From: Devosia sp. 66-22
GTDB lineage: Bacteria; Pseudomonadota; Alphaproteobacteria; Rhizobiales; Devosiaceae
DNA length: 64,000 nt
Assembly: GCA_001899065.1 (NCBI GenBank)
Contig: MKUZ01000014.1
Location: 55,021-119,020 of the forward strand
Direction of reading: 5' to 3'
Below, piece after piece: positions 24,070 through 32,861 of the stretch. The notes under the pieces were generated by a model that saw nothing but the letters and a program-made list of their open reading frames with translations, had not been told where the DNA came from and did not search any database. Position numbers and translations under genes: made by a program. Position 1 is the stretch's first letter. Each line of letters begins with the position of its first letter.

Positions 24070-25335
24070 ATGAAATTCCCAACGACGCGCCGCGGCGCGT
24101 TGCTTTCGATGGTCGCCGGCGCGGCCGTCATGCTCGCCCTCCCCGCCCTTGCGCAGGACGTCACCATCACGTTCTGGGGCTCGTACGGCAATGGTGGCAA
24201 CTCCACCCAGCAGGATGCGCTCAACAACACGCTGATCCCGGCGTTCGAGGCGGCGCATCCGGGCATCAAGGTGCAGTATGTCGACGTGCCCTACGACTCG
24301 CTGCTGCAGAAGCTGACGACGTCGGCGGCCGGCGGTGAACTGCCCGACCTGGTGCGCGCCGATCTCGGCTGGGTGCCGCAGTTCGCCAAGCTCGGCGTGC
24401 TGGTGCCGCTGTCGGATGCGATGGCGGACTTTCAGGAGCTCGCCGACAAGACCTATCCGGGCGTGCTGGCGACCAATCTCTACAAGGGCAAGTACTACGG
24501 CCTGCCGCTCGACACCAATACGCGCGTGCTTGTCACCAGCCAGGAAGCGCTCGACGCCGCCGGACTCAGCGCGCCGCCGGCAACGTTCGACGAGCTCAAG
24601 GCCTCGGCCGGCAAGCTCAAGGAAGCCGGCATTTCGGTGTTCGCCGATGGCGGACTAGGCGCGTGGAACATCATGCCGTGGATCTGGTCGGGTGGTGGCG
24701 ACATCACCGATCCCGAGCTGACGAAGTCGACCGGCTATCTCGACTCCGCGCAGAACGTGGCGACGATCCAGATGCTGGTCGACCTCTACAACGCCGGGCA
24801 GATTCCCAATCTGATCATCGGCAACCAGGGCGCGACGGGCACGTCGGACGGCCTGCCGTCGGCCGAGTATGCCAACATCTTCGACGGCCCGTGGATGGCC
24901 GGCATCTGGAAGGACCAGTATCCGGACTTCACGCCGATCTACGCGTCGGTGCCGGCCGGTCCGGGCGGTTCGGTGAGCGTGGTGGGTGGCGAGGATATCG
25001 TCGTGACCGCGTCGTCGCCCAACCAGGAAGCGGCGCTCGAATTCGTGCGCTTCACGCAGTCCGAGCTGTTCCAGGTCGAGATGGTCAAGACCGGCCAGAT
25101 GACGGTGCTGCCGGCCTATGCCGAGCAGCAGAACGCCATCGCGCCGTTCTATGCCACCTTCGCCGAGCAGTTGAAGACCGCCAAGAACCGTCTCGCCATC
25201 TCGTCGGCGAGCAAGGTGGATGGCATCCTCAACACTGAGCTCACCGCTGCGTTCAAGGGCGAGGTTTCGGTGCAGGACGCACTGACCAAGGCCGCCGGCC
25301 AGATCGACGCGCTCCTGGCCGAAGAGAACTCATGA
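24070..25335 (+). CDS. ABC sugar transporter, solute-binding protein (locus B)
   Basis: Periplasmic receptor of family 1, 421 residues. The signal peptide MKFPTTRRGALLSMVAGAAV with a twin arginine ends at ALPALAQ. VTITFWGSYGNGGN opens the mature protein and the IPAFEAAHPGIKVQYVDVPYDSL segment is typical of sugar-binding family 1 (MalE-like). The ATG at 24070 follows a GGAGG. With GH66 and isomaltase genes in the same locus, isomalto-oligosaccharides or dextran fragments are the likely ligand, by inference. Its stop overlaps the next start as ATGA. Confidence 0.9.
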   Translation: MKFPTTRRGALLSMVAGAAVMLALPALAQDVTITFWGSYGNGGNSTQQDALNNTLIPAFEAAHPGIKVQYVDVPYDSLLQKLTTSAAGGELPDLVRADLGWVPQFAKLGVLVPLSDAMADFQELADKTYPGVLATNLYKGKYYGLPLDTNTRVLVTSQEALDAAGLSAPPATFDELKASAGKLKEAGISVFADGGLGAWNIMPWIWSGGGDITDPELTKSTGYLDSAQNVATIQMLVDLYNAGQIPNLIIGNQGATGTSDGLPSAEYANIFDGPWMAGIWKDQYPDFTPIYASVPAGPGGSVSVVGGEDIVVTASSPNQEAALEFVRFTQSELFQVEMVKTGQMTVLPAYAEQQNAIAPFYATFAEQLKTAKNRLAISSASKVDGILNTELTAAFKGEVSVQDALTKAAGQIDALLAEENS

Positions 25336-26276
25336 CGGACTTGGTCCGCGAGCAATCCTCCCCCACACTCGTGCGCCACCCCACCTCCGGGGTGTCGCAT
25401 GGGGTGGGAGCGGGTATGCAGCCTTGGCGGACCTATCTCACTCCGGCGCTGTTCGTGGCGCCGGGGTTTCTGATCTACACGGTCTTCGTGCTTTGTCCGA
25501 TGGTGCAGGCCGTGCTGATGAGCGTGTTCGACTACAAGGTCGTGGCGGGTGCCGTCAGCACCTTCATCGGCGCGACCAACTATATCCGCGCCTTCCACGA
25601 CGAGCATCTGTGGCTGAGCCTGTCCAACAGCGGCATCTACATGCTGTTCACGGTGCCGCCGCAGATCGCGCTCGGCCTCGGCGTGGCGCTGCTGCTGCAG
25701 CACAAGAGCCCGGCGCAACCCTTCTTCCGCGTGCTCTATTATCTGCCCGTCGTGACGAGCTGGGTGGTCGTGACGCTGCTGTTCAAGTACCTGTTCGCCG
25801 ATCGCGGCCTCATCAACTACCTCCTCGGGCTGCAGGTTTCCTGGCTCTCCGACCGCTGGACCGCCATGGTCGCCATCTGCGCGCTCGGCGTGTGGAAGGG
25901 CATCGGCTGGTCGATGATGATCTTCATCGCGGCGCTGCAGGGCGTCCCCAATTCGCTGATCGAGGCCGCCAAGATCGACGGCGCCGGCCCGTGGCAGCGC
26001 TTCTGGAGCGTCACCATCCCGGCCATCTGGCCGACGATGGCCTTCATCACCATCATGCTGGTGATCGGCGGGCTCAACGTCTTCACCTCGGTGCAGGCAA
26101 TGACCGACGGCGCACCCGGCGGCTCCACCGATGTGGTGCTCACCTATATGTACCGCACGACGTTCTCGTTCCTCGATTTCGGCTACGGCTCGACCATCGC
26201 CGTGCTGCTGACGCTGCTGGTGTTCGCCCTCTCGGCGATCCAGCTCCGCGTCTTCCGCAATGAGGCGACGGCATGA
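25332..26276 (+). CDS. ABC sugar transporter permease, MalF-like (locus B)
   Basis: First membrane subunit of the locus B importer, 314 residues with six predicted helices after a roughly 35-residue cytoplasmic tail. The coupling EAA loop is EAAKIDGAGPWQRFWSVTI, and LYYLPVVTSWVVVTLLFKYLF is the usual MalF-type segment. The start overlaps the binding-protein stop by four bases and the stop overlaps the next start by four, so the three genes are translationally coupled. Confidence 0.92.
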   Translation: MTDLVREQSSPTLVRHPTSGVSHGVGAGMQPWRTYLTPALFVAPGFLIYTVFVLCPMVQAVLMSVFDYKVVAGAVSTFIGATNYIRAFHDEHLWLSLSNSGIYMLFTVPPQIALGLGVALLLQHKSPAQPFFRVLYYLPVVTSWVVVTLLFKYLFADRGLINYLLGLQVSWLSDRWTAMVAICALGVWKGIGWSMMIFIAALQGVPNSLIEAAKIDGAGPWQRFWSVTIPAIWPTMAFITIMLVIGGLNVFTSVQAMTDGAPGGSTDVVLTYMYRTTFSFLDFGYGSTIAVLLTLLVFALSAIQLRVFRNEATA

Positions 26277-27106
26277 GCAAGCGGGTTTCGCCGGCCGACG
26301 CCCTGCGCCTCGTCACCCTCGCCATCGGCGCTCTGGTGATGATCACGCCGTTTCTCTACATGGTGTCGACCAGCTTCAAGGCGCAGCAATACGTTCTCAA
26401 GATTCCGCCGCAGTTCATCCCCGATCCGGCGACGCTGTCGAACTATGAGCGCGTGCTGGTGCGCGGCGATTTCGGGCAGTACTTCCTCAACTCGCTGTTC
26501 GTGGCGGTGACGGCGACGGCGATCGCGGTCCTGCTGAGCGCCATGATGGCCTATGGCTTTGCGCGCTACCGCTTTCCCGGCCGTGAGTGGCTGTTCCGCA
26601 TCCTGCTGCTCGGGCTGATGATCCCGGCGCTGATGCTGATCGTGCCGCAGTTCGTGCTCGCCAAATGGCTGGGACTGATCGATACGCTGTGGGGGCTGAT
26701 CGTCTTCTATGTTGCGGGCAACCTCGCGCTCAACACGTTCCTGCTGCGTGGCTTCTTCCAGGCGTTGCCGCAGGAGCTCGATGACGCCATGCAGATCGAC
26801 GGCGCCAATGCCTGGCGGCGCTTCATCGGGCTCGCGCTGCCGCTGGCACGGCCGGCACTCGCCACGGCAACGATCTTCACCTTTCTCGCCACATGGGACG
26901 AGTATGCTTGGGCGCTCACCAGTATCACGAGCCCCGAGAACAAGACACTGCCGATTGCCGTGGCGCTGCTGCAGGGGCCGCGCGGCACGCAATGGGGGCT
27001 GGTGTTCGCCGCCTCGATCATCGCGATCCTGCCTGTCATCGCGGTGTTCCTCATCTTCCAGCGCCATTTCGTGCAAGGGCTGACCGCCGGCGCCGTCAAG
27101 GGATAG
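26273..27106 (+). CDS. ABC sugar transporter permease, MalG-like (locus B)
   Basis: Second membrane subunit of the locus B importer, 277 residues with six helices. It has the MalG opening ITPFLYMVSTSFKAQQ, the coupling loop DDAMQIDGANAWRRFIGLAL, and the end VIAVFLIFQRHFVQGLTAGAVKG characteristic of MalG-type permeases. It is followed two bases later by the GH66 gene. No ATPase gene occurs in this operon, so an ATPase encoded elsewhere must serve the transporter. Confidence 0.92.
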   Translation: MSKRVSPADALRLVTLAIGALVMITPFLYMVSTSFKAQQYVLKIPPQFIPDPATLSNYERVLVRGDFGQYFLNSLFVAVTATAIAVLLSAMMAYGFARYRFPGREWLFRILLLGLMIPALMLIVPQFVLAKWLGLIDTLWGLIVFYVAGNLALNTFLLRGFFQALPQELDDAMQIDGANAWRRFIGLALPLARPALATATIFTFLATWDEYAWALTSITSPENKTLPIAVALLQGPRGTQWGLVFAASIIAILPVIAVFLIFQRHFVQGLTAGAVKG

Positions 27107-27108
27107 TC

Positions 27109-28680
27109 ATGACTGAACTGCTGCCGACAAAGGCCTCGTACCGACCGGACGAGCCGATCGCGATCGAGGTTCGTGGGACCACGCCGAGCGGGACCGTACG
27201 CGTCTGGCACCTCCACGAACTGGTGGCGGAGCTGGCTTATGCGGGTGCGGGCGCAATCGCATTGCCGGCTCTGCCGCCGGGCAGCTACGCCGTCGAGCTG
27301 GAGGGACTGCGGACCGCAATCGAAGTCGCGGCCGATCCGCGTCGGCGGCTGCGCTATGGCTTCGTTGCGAGCTATGCGCCGGACAAGGATGTCGCGGGGA
27401 TCAGCGACACCGTGCGTCGGCTGCATCTCACTGGAGTACAGTTCTACGACTGGGCATATCGGCATGCCGATCTGCTGGGTGGCGGCGAGACCTATCGCGA
27501 CGCCCTCGACCAGCCGATCGCGCTCTCGACGGTGCAGTCGCTCGTGGCGACGGTGCAGTCGGCCGGGTCGCGGGCGCTGGGTTACGCCGCGGTGTACGCC
27601 GTCGGGCCGAAGGAGTGGGACGCCTGGAAGCACCAGGCGCTGCTCAAGGAGGGCGGCGAGCCCTATGCGCTGGGCGACTTCCTGTTCATCGTCGATCCCG
27701 CGGCCCGGGACTGGCTGGCGCATTTCGCCGACGACCTGCGCAAATCGGTCGACGCGCTCGGCTTCGATGGCTTCCATCTCGACCAGTACGGCTACCCCAA
27801 GCGGGCGATCCGGGCGGACGGCGCCGATGTCGATGTTGCGGCGTCGTTCGTGACGATGATCGGCGCGGTCCGAGCGGCACTGCCGGAGGCGCATCTGGTC
27901 TTCAACAACGTGAACGACTTCCCGACCGGCCTCACGGCGCGGACGCAGCAGGACGCGGTCTATATCGAGCCCTGGGCGCCGCAGCTGACGCTGCAGGCGC
28001 TGGCCGACACCGTTGCACGAGCGCGGGCCGCGGGGCAGGGGAAGCCCGTGGTGCTGGCGGCGTACCAGCACGTCTACGACACGGCGTCGGCCGCGGAGTC
28101 GGATCGTGCCACCGCGCTCACCATGGCCGCACTGTTCTCTCATGGCGGCACGCAGTTGCTCGCCGGCGAAACCGATCGGCTGCTGTGCGACCCCTACTAT
28201 GTGCGCAACCATGTGATGGAAGACAGCACCAGGGCGCTGCTCAAGCGCTGGTACGATTTCCTCGTCGTGCACGACGAACTGCTGATGCCGGCATCGCTGT
28301 GTGAGGTCACGCATTCCTATGCGGGCCAGTACAATGGCGATCTCGATGTGAACTTCGCCGATGCGGAGATCAGCGTCGTGGCCGAGGCCGGTAAGGTGTG
28401 GCGGCGCATCGTGCGCGACGGCGATCGCCTGATCGTGCATCTGATCAATCTGTGCGGCCAGACCGATACGCTGTGGGACGCGCCGCGCCACGCCCCGACC
28501 GCTCCGGGCGCCGCGACACTGCGGTTCAAGCGGTTGCTCGGGCGCACACCCCGAGTATGGGCGGCCGATCCGGATGGCGCCGGCCGGCTCGAGCCGGTGG
28601 CCGTCACCGACGAGGGCGATCTCGCCTCCGCTGTGCTGCCCAGTCTCGCCGTCTGGCAGGTTGTCGTCGTCGATCTGTGA
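27109..28680 (+). CDS. GH66-family glycoside hydrolase (dextranase/cyclodextran-enzyme family), cytoplasmic
   Basis: A 523-residue enzyme of the dextranase/cycloisomaltooligosaccharide glucanotransferase family, which acts on alpha-1,6-glucans. A short beta domain (residues 1-75, YRPDEPIAIEV) precedes the barrel, which opens with RRLRYGFVASY. The likely nucleophile is Asp225 (FDGFHLDQYG) and the likely acid/base is Glu287 (VYIEPW), judged by position and motif. No signal peptide is visible although characterised dextranases are secreted, so it probably cleaves imported oligosaccharides or cyclic isomaltosides. It is the last gene of the transporter operon, two bases after the permease stop, with no carbohydrate-binding module or sorting signal. 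Confidence 0.78.
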   Translation: MTELLPTKASYRPDEPIAIEVRGTTPSGTVRVWHLHELVAELAYAGAGAIALPALPPGSYAVELEGLRTAIEVAADPRRRLRYGFVASYAPDKDVAGISDTVRRLHLTGVQFYDWAYRHADLLGGGETYRDALDQPIALSTVQSLVATVQSAGSRALGYAAVYAVGPKEWDAWKHQALLKEGGEPYALGDFLFIVDPAARDWLAHFADDLRKSVDALGFDGFHLDQYGYPKRAIRADGADVDVAASFVTMIGAVRAALPEAHLVFNNVNDFPTGLTARTQQDAVYIEPWAPQLTLQALADTVARARAAGQGKPVVLAAYQHVYDTASAAESDRATALTMAALFSHGGTQLLAGETDRLLCDPYYVRNHVMEDSTRALLKRWYDFLVVHDELLMPASLCEVTHSYAGQYNGDLDVNFADAEISVVAEAGKVWRRIVRDGDRLIVHLINLCGQTDTLWDAPRHAPTAPGAATLRFKRLLGRTPRVWAADPDGAGRLEPVAVTDEGDLASAVLPSLAVWQVVVVDL

Positions 28681-28687
28681 TGCCCGC

Positions 28688-28716
28688 TTGACGCCTGGTC
28701 GTTGTCCGGGCTAGGT
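28688..28716 (+). promoter_or_regulatory. Promoter of locus C
   Basis: TTGACG (28688-28693) and CTAGGT (28711-28716) are 17 bases apart. The first operator copy begins at 28718, directly after the -10. The locus F promoter has an almost identical -10 (CTAGGG). Confidence 0.6.
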
Positions 28717-28717
28717 T

Positions 28718-28733
28718 GGTTTAACGCAAAACC
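28718..28733. promoter_or_regulatory. LacI-type operator O1 of locus C
   Basis: GGTTTAACGCAAAACC is an imperfect palindrome with a central CG (five matching outer pairs). The near-identical site at 28785 lies 67 bp downstream, and both continue with TC. Confidence 0.68.
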
Positions 28734-28784
28734 TCCTTGATCTCCGCGCCGTTCAAGAAATCGAGCGCAAAACAAGGACTTGGA

Positions 28785-28800
28785 GGTTTAACGCTATACC
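28785..28800. promoter_or_regulatory. LacI-type operator O2 of locus C
   Basis: GGTTTAACGCTATACC shares 14 of 16 bases with O1. It lies just before the ribosome site of the regulator gene, so two dimers could form a loop or a roadblock. Confidence 0.68.
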
Positions 28801-28816
28801 TCGGGAGGGGACTCGG

Positions 28817-29833
28817 TTGGCTCGGGCGACGATCAAGGACATTGCGCTGGCGGCGAAGGTGTCGCCGATGACGGTGTCCAACGTCATCAACGGCCGCGCC
28901 GCCAAGGCCTCGGCCGAAACGGTCGAGCGCATCAATGCCGCGATCAAGCAGCTCGGCTACACCCCGAACCTGTCGGCGCGGGCGCTGGTGTCCAACGCCT
29001 CGCGCATGGTGGGGGTGCTGATCCCGTTCACCGAGACCCAGAACGCGCTGCTGCTCGACAATCCGTTCTATGCCGAGATCGTCAGCGGCATCGAGACCTC
29101 ACTGCGCGCCGCCGGCTACTACATGATGCTGTCGGGCGTGGGAGAGAAGGGCGCCAAACTCGACGCGTTGTCGAGCTGGAACATGGACGCGCTGATCGTC
29201 CTGGGCGTCTATCGCGAGGCGCTCTACGAGCAGCTCAAGTCGCGCAACCTGCCGACGCTGCTGATCGACTCCTATATCGACGACGACCATTTCTATCGCC
29301 TCGGCATCGACGACGAGCAGGCAGCGTTCGATGCGACCTCGCACCTGATCGCACTGGGCCATCGCGACATCGCCGTGGTGACCGGCGTCATCCGCGCCGA
29401 CGGCGTGGTCGAGCGCCGCGTCGCCGGCTACAGGCGGGCCCTCGCTGTCGCGGGCATCGCGCTCGATCCGGCCCTCGTCCTTTCGGGCTCGGTCACCTTC
29501 GACTGGGGCAACGCGGCCGCCGCGTCGGTCGCTGCCAATCCCAGGATCACCGCGGCCTTCTGCACGGCCGACCTCATTGCGGCGGGGCTGCTCGCGGGGC
29601 TGCACAAGCTCGGCAAGCGTATCCCCGAGGACGTCTCGGTGATGGGCTTTGACAACCTCTCGATCTCGACGATGGTCTATCCCGCGCTCACCACCGTCGA
29701 TCAATCCATCGGCCAGAAGGGCCGGCTCGCGGGCAACCTTATCGCCTCCATCCTCGACAAGCGCGCGACCGAGCGGAACACTATCGTTCGGACCACCATC
29801 GTCGAGCGCGACAGCGTCGCGCGGAGGGCATGA
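28817..29833 (+). CDS. LacI-family transcriptional regulator of locus C
   Basis: A 338-residue repressor that starts with TTG after a strong GGGAGGGG. The helix-turn-helix is in ATIKDIALAAKVSPMTVSNVI, the hinge around TPNLSARALVSNASR, and the effector domain includes FCTADLIAAGLLAGL and VSVMGFDNL. It is the first gene of the locus C operon, with two operator copies in its leader, so it probably controls its own synthesis and that of the transporter and GH31 enzyme. The next gene overlaps its stop codon. Confidence 0.91.
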   Translation: MARATIKDIALAAKVSPMTVSNVINGRAAKASAETVERINAAIKQLGYTPNLSARALVSNASRMVGVLIPFTETQNALLLDNPFYAEIVSGIETSLRAAGYYMMLSGVGEKGAKLDALSSWNMDALIVLGVYREALYEQLKSRNLPTLLIDSYIDDDHFYRLGIDDEQAAFDATSHLIALGHRDIAVVTGVIRADGVVERRVAGYRRALAVAGIALDPALVLSGSVTFDWGNAAAASVAANPRITAAFCTADLIAAGLLAGLHKLGKRIPEDVSVMGFDNLSISTMVYPALTTVDQSIGQKGRLAGNLIASILDKRATERNTIVRTTIVERDSVARRA

Positions 29834-30717
29834 TGGAGGGCGTCACCGGTCGCGGAAAGTATGTCGCGCTCGCAGTTCTGCTGCTGCCGAGCCTTGTCGG
29901 CATGGGGGCGTTCTACATCCTGCCGATCGTCTCGTCCCTGGTGCTGAGCTTCACCAAATGGGATCTGCTGACGCCGGTGCAGTGGATCGGCGTCGGCAAC
30001 TATGTCGCGGCGCTCGGCGATCCCGCGGTGCAACAGGCCCTGCGCAACACGCTCACCTTCATCCTGGGCTACCTGCCGGCGGTGGTGGCGGGCGGCCTCG
30101 GGCTCGCGCTGCTGCTCAACCGCAAGCTCAAGGGCCGCACGGTCTTCCGCGCCATCTACTTCGTGCCGGTGGTGACCTCGTGGGTCGCGGTGTCGCTGGT
30201 GTGGAAGTGGCTGCTCAATCCGCAATACGGGCTCATCAATTACGGCCTCGCGCTGATCGGCATCAAGGGGCCGGGCTGGCTGTTCGATCCCAACTGGGCG
30301 ATGGCCGGCGTGATCATGACGACGATCTGGAAGGACATCGGCTTCGTCACCGTGATCTACCTCGCGGGCCTGCAGGAGATCCCCGAGAACCTGGGCGAGG
30401 CGTCGTCGATCGATGGCGCGACGCCGTGGCAGCGCTTCTGGTCGATCACCTGGCCGATGCTCGCGCCGACGACGTTCTTCGTCACCACCATCTCGCTGAT
30501 CTCCTCGTTCCAGGTGTTCGACCAGGTGTTCGTGATGACCGGCGGCGGGCCGGTGGGCGCCACCACCACCATGGTGCAGCTCATCTACAAGAATGCCTTC
30601 AGCTACGGGCAGATGGGCTATGCCTCGGCGATCAGCTGGATCCTGTTCGCGCTGATCTTTGCGGTCACGGTCGCGCAGAACTTCCTCCAGAAGCGGCTGG
30701 ACAAATCCGATGGCTGA
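29830..30717 (+). CDS. ABC sugar transporter permease, MalF-like (locus C)
   Basis: First membrane subunit, 295 residues and six helices. The EAA coupling loop is GEASSIDGATPWQRFWSITW, and FRAIYFVPVVTSWVAVSLVWKWLLNPQYG is the conserved MalF-type block. The start ATG overlaps the regulator stop; a second ATG three bases later is equally possible. It overlaps the next permease gene by 8 bases. Confidence 0.92.
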   Translation: MMEGVTGRGKYVALAVLLLPSLVGMGAFYILPIVSSLVLSFTKWDLLTPVQWIGVGNYVAALGDPAVQQALRNTLTFILGYLPAVVAGGLGLALLLNRKLKGRTVFRAIYFVPVVTSWVAVSLVWKWLLNPQYGLINYGLALIGIKGPGWLFDPNWAMAGVIMTTIWKDIGFVTVIYLAGLQEIPENLGEASSIDGATPWQRFWSITWPMLAPTTFFVTTISLISSFQVFDQVFVMTGGGPVGATTTMVQLIYKNAFSYGQMGYASAISWILFALIFAVTVAQNFLQKRLDKSDG

Positions 30718-31537
30718 CCGCGCGCTCCGTCCCGGCGACTACGCGACCTGGGCCGTGCTCGGGCTGGGCGCCGTCATCATGCTGCTGCCCTTCGTGTGGA
30801 TGGTCTCGACCTCGCTGAAGACGGGCGACGCCACCTTCGTGATGCCGCCGCAGCTCATCCCGTCGGCACCGACGCTCGCCAACTACAGCAAGATCTTTGC
30901 CGCCGTGCCGATGGCGCAGTTCCTGCTCAACTCGGTCTTCGTGTCGGTGACGAGCACCGTCATCATGGTGCTCACCTGCGCCATGGCCGGCTACGCCTTC
31001 GCGCGCATCAAATTCCCCGGTCGCGAGATCATCTTCTACGCCTATCTCGCGACGCTGATGATCCCGCAGCAGGTGACGCTCGTGCCGCTGTTCGTGATCA
31101 TGACCTGGCTCGACTGGGGCAACACCTATCAGGCGCTGATCCTGCCTTCGAGCTTCGGCGCGTTCGGCACCTTCCTGCTCCGCCAGTTCTACCTGCGCCT
31201 GCCGCGCGAGGTGGAAGAGGCGGCGTTCATGGACGGCGCGGGCTATGTCCGCATCTTCTTCACCATCGGCCTGCAGCTGGCGCGTCCCGCGCTCGCCACG
31301 CTCGCCGTGTTCGCCTTCATGGCCAGCTGGAACAGCTTCCTTTGGCCACTGATCATCACCTCGGACCAGTCGATGATGACGCTGCCGGTGGGACTGTCGT
31401 TCCTCAATGGCCGCTACACCACCGACTGGAACGTGCTGATGGCCGGCGCCGTGATCGGCACCCTGCCCATCATCGCCGTCTACGTCTTCGCGCAGAAATA
31501 CATCATCCAGGGCCTGGCAACGACCGGGCTGAAATGA
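30710..31537 (+). CDS. ABC sugar transporter permease, MalG-like (locus C)
   Basis: Second membrane subunit, 275 residues. PFVWMVSTSLKTGDA, the coupling loop EEAAFMDGAGYVRIFFTIGL and the terminal VFAQKYIIQGLATTGLK identify a MalG-type permease. The ATG at 30710 lies inside the end of the previous gene, which is typical of coupled permease pairs. Unusually, the binding-protein gene follows the permeases instead of leading the operon. Confidence 0.92.
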   Translation: MADRALRPGDYATWAVLGLGAVIMLLPFVWMVSTSLKTGDATFVMPPQLIPSAPTLANYSKIFAAVPMAQFLLNSVFVSVTSTVIMVLTCAMAGYAFARIKFPGREIIFYAYLATLMIPQQVTLVPLFVIMTWLDWGNTYQALILPSSFGAFGTFLLRQFYLRLPREVEEAAFMDGAGYVRIFFTIGLQLARPALATLAVFAFMASWNSFLWPLIITSDQSMMTLPVGLSFLNGRYTTDWNVLMAGAVIGTLPIIAVYVFAQKYIIQGLATTGLK

Positions 31538-31558
31538 CGACCCCAGGAGGAAACGGGA

Positions 31559-32797
31559 ATGAACATCGTGCATAAATCCATCGCCGCGCTGCTGCTGATG
31601 ACCGCCGTCAGCAGCCCGGCCTTCGCCCAGCAGACCGTCGTCAAGTACATGACGTTCTCGGCGGCGCCCGACTACATCGAGGAGCTCGATGCGACAATCG
31701 CCGCCTTCGAGGCCGCGCATCCCGACATTGATGTGCAGTACGAGACGGCCGCGTTCGGCGACTATTTCACCAAGCTGCAGACGGTGATCGCCGCCGGGCA
31801 GGCGCCCGATGCGTTTGAGGTCAACTACGAGAACTTCGTGGCGTTCGCCGACAAGGGAGTGCTGGCCGACCTCGGTCCGCTGATCTCGGCAGACACTGGA
31901 TTCTCGACCGGCATCTACAACCCCACCGCACTTGCCGCCTTCTCCGAGGATGGCAAGCAGTATGGCCTGGTCGAGTCGTTCTCGAACGTCGTGCTGTTCT
32001 ACAACAAGGACCTGTTCGACAAAGCAGGCGTCGCCTATCCGACCGCCGACTGGACCTGGAAGGAAGAGCTCGAGGCGGCACGGAAGCTGACCGATACCGC
32101 CAATGGCGTGTGGGGCGACTTCGCGCCGATCCAGTTCTGGGAGTTCTACAAGACCATCGCCCAGAACGGCGGCGCGATGTTCAACGCCGACAAGACCGAG
32201 GTGACCATCGACTCGCCGCAGAACGTCGAGACGTTGCAGTGGATGGTGGACAAGGTCGCCAAGTATCACGTCACTCCGACCGATGTGGAGATGGCGGGGC
32301 AGGGCGACGGCGACCTGTTCAAGGCGGGCAAGATCGCGATGCTGCGCACCGGCATCTGGATGTTCGGCGACTTTTCGGCGAATGCCTCGTTCAACTGGGA
32401 CATCGCGCTCGAGCCGGGCAACACCAACAAGGCGCACCACTTCTTCGCCAACGGCGTGGCGGTGTCGGCGACGAGCGCCAACCAGCAGGCGGCCTATGAG
32501 TGGATCAAGTTCCTGACCTCGTCCAAGGAAGCGGTCGACATCCGGATCAAGGCTGGCTGGGAACTGCCGGCGGTGAGCGATGCGGCCTATGTGCAGGGCT
32601 ATCTCGATCAGCCCAAGCCCGAGAGCCGCGAGGTGGTGTTCCAGGCGCTCGACACGGCGGTGACCCCGCCCGTCATCGCCAACTGGAACCAGCTCACCGA
32701 TATCGTGGGCAAGGAGCTCGAGGCCGCCAAGCTCGGCCAGAAGACACCGCAGCAGGCCCTCACCGACGCAGCCGCGGCCGTGAAGGGCATCCTCTAG
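31559..32797 (+). CDS. ABC sugar transporter, solute-binding protein (locus C)
   Basis: Periplasmic family 1 sugar receptor, 412 residues, with a Sec signal peptide ending SSPAFAQ-Q. The mature part starts VVKYMTFSAAPDYIEEL and has the usual FEAAHPDIDVQYETAAFGDYFTKLQ and FYNKDLFDKAGVAYPT segments. GGAGGAAACGG precedes the ATG; GGAGGAAACG (31546-31555) is perfectly complementary to the candidate sRNA at 3189. It is followed by a strong hairpin with a T-tract and then by the GH31 gene. The ligand is unknown; an alpha-glucoside or xyloside fits the neighbouring GH31. Confidence 0.91.
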   Translation: MNIVHKSIAALLLMTAVSSPAFAQQTVVKYMTFSAAPDYIEELDATIAAFEAAHPDIDVQYETAAFGDYFTKLQTVIAAGQAPDAFEVNYENFVAFADKGVLADLGPLISADTGFSTGIYNPTALAAFSEDGKQYGLVESFSNVVLFYNKDLFDKAGVAYPTADWTWKEELEAARKLTDTANGVWGDFAPIQFWEFYKTIAQNGGAMFNADKTEVTIDSPQNVETLQWMVDKVAKYHVTPTDVEMAGQGDGDLFKAGKIAMLRTGIWMFGDFSANASFNWDIALEPGNTNKAHHFFANGVAVSATSANQQAAYEWIKFLTSSKEAVDIRIKAGWELPAVSDAAYVQGYLDQPKPESREVVFQALDTAVTPPVIANWNQLTDIVGKELEAAKLGQKTPQQALTDAAAAVKGIL

Positions 32798-32816
32798 CGC
32801 TCCTCCCGAGTGTGTG

Positions 32817-32848
32817 GGCCGGGAGTTTCGGCTCCCGGCCTTTCTTTT
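32817..32848 (+). terminator. Terminator between the locus C binding-protein gene and the GH31 gene
   Basis: GGCCGGGAG and CTCCCGGCC form a perfect 9 bp stem with a TTTCGG loop followed by TTTCTTTT, a strong intrinsic terminator. It sits only 14 bases before the GH31 start, so GH31 is expressed by read-through or from a promoter not recognised here. Confidence 0.85.
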
Positions 32849-32861
32849 GCGATATGGATTG

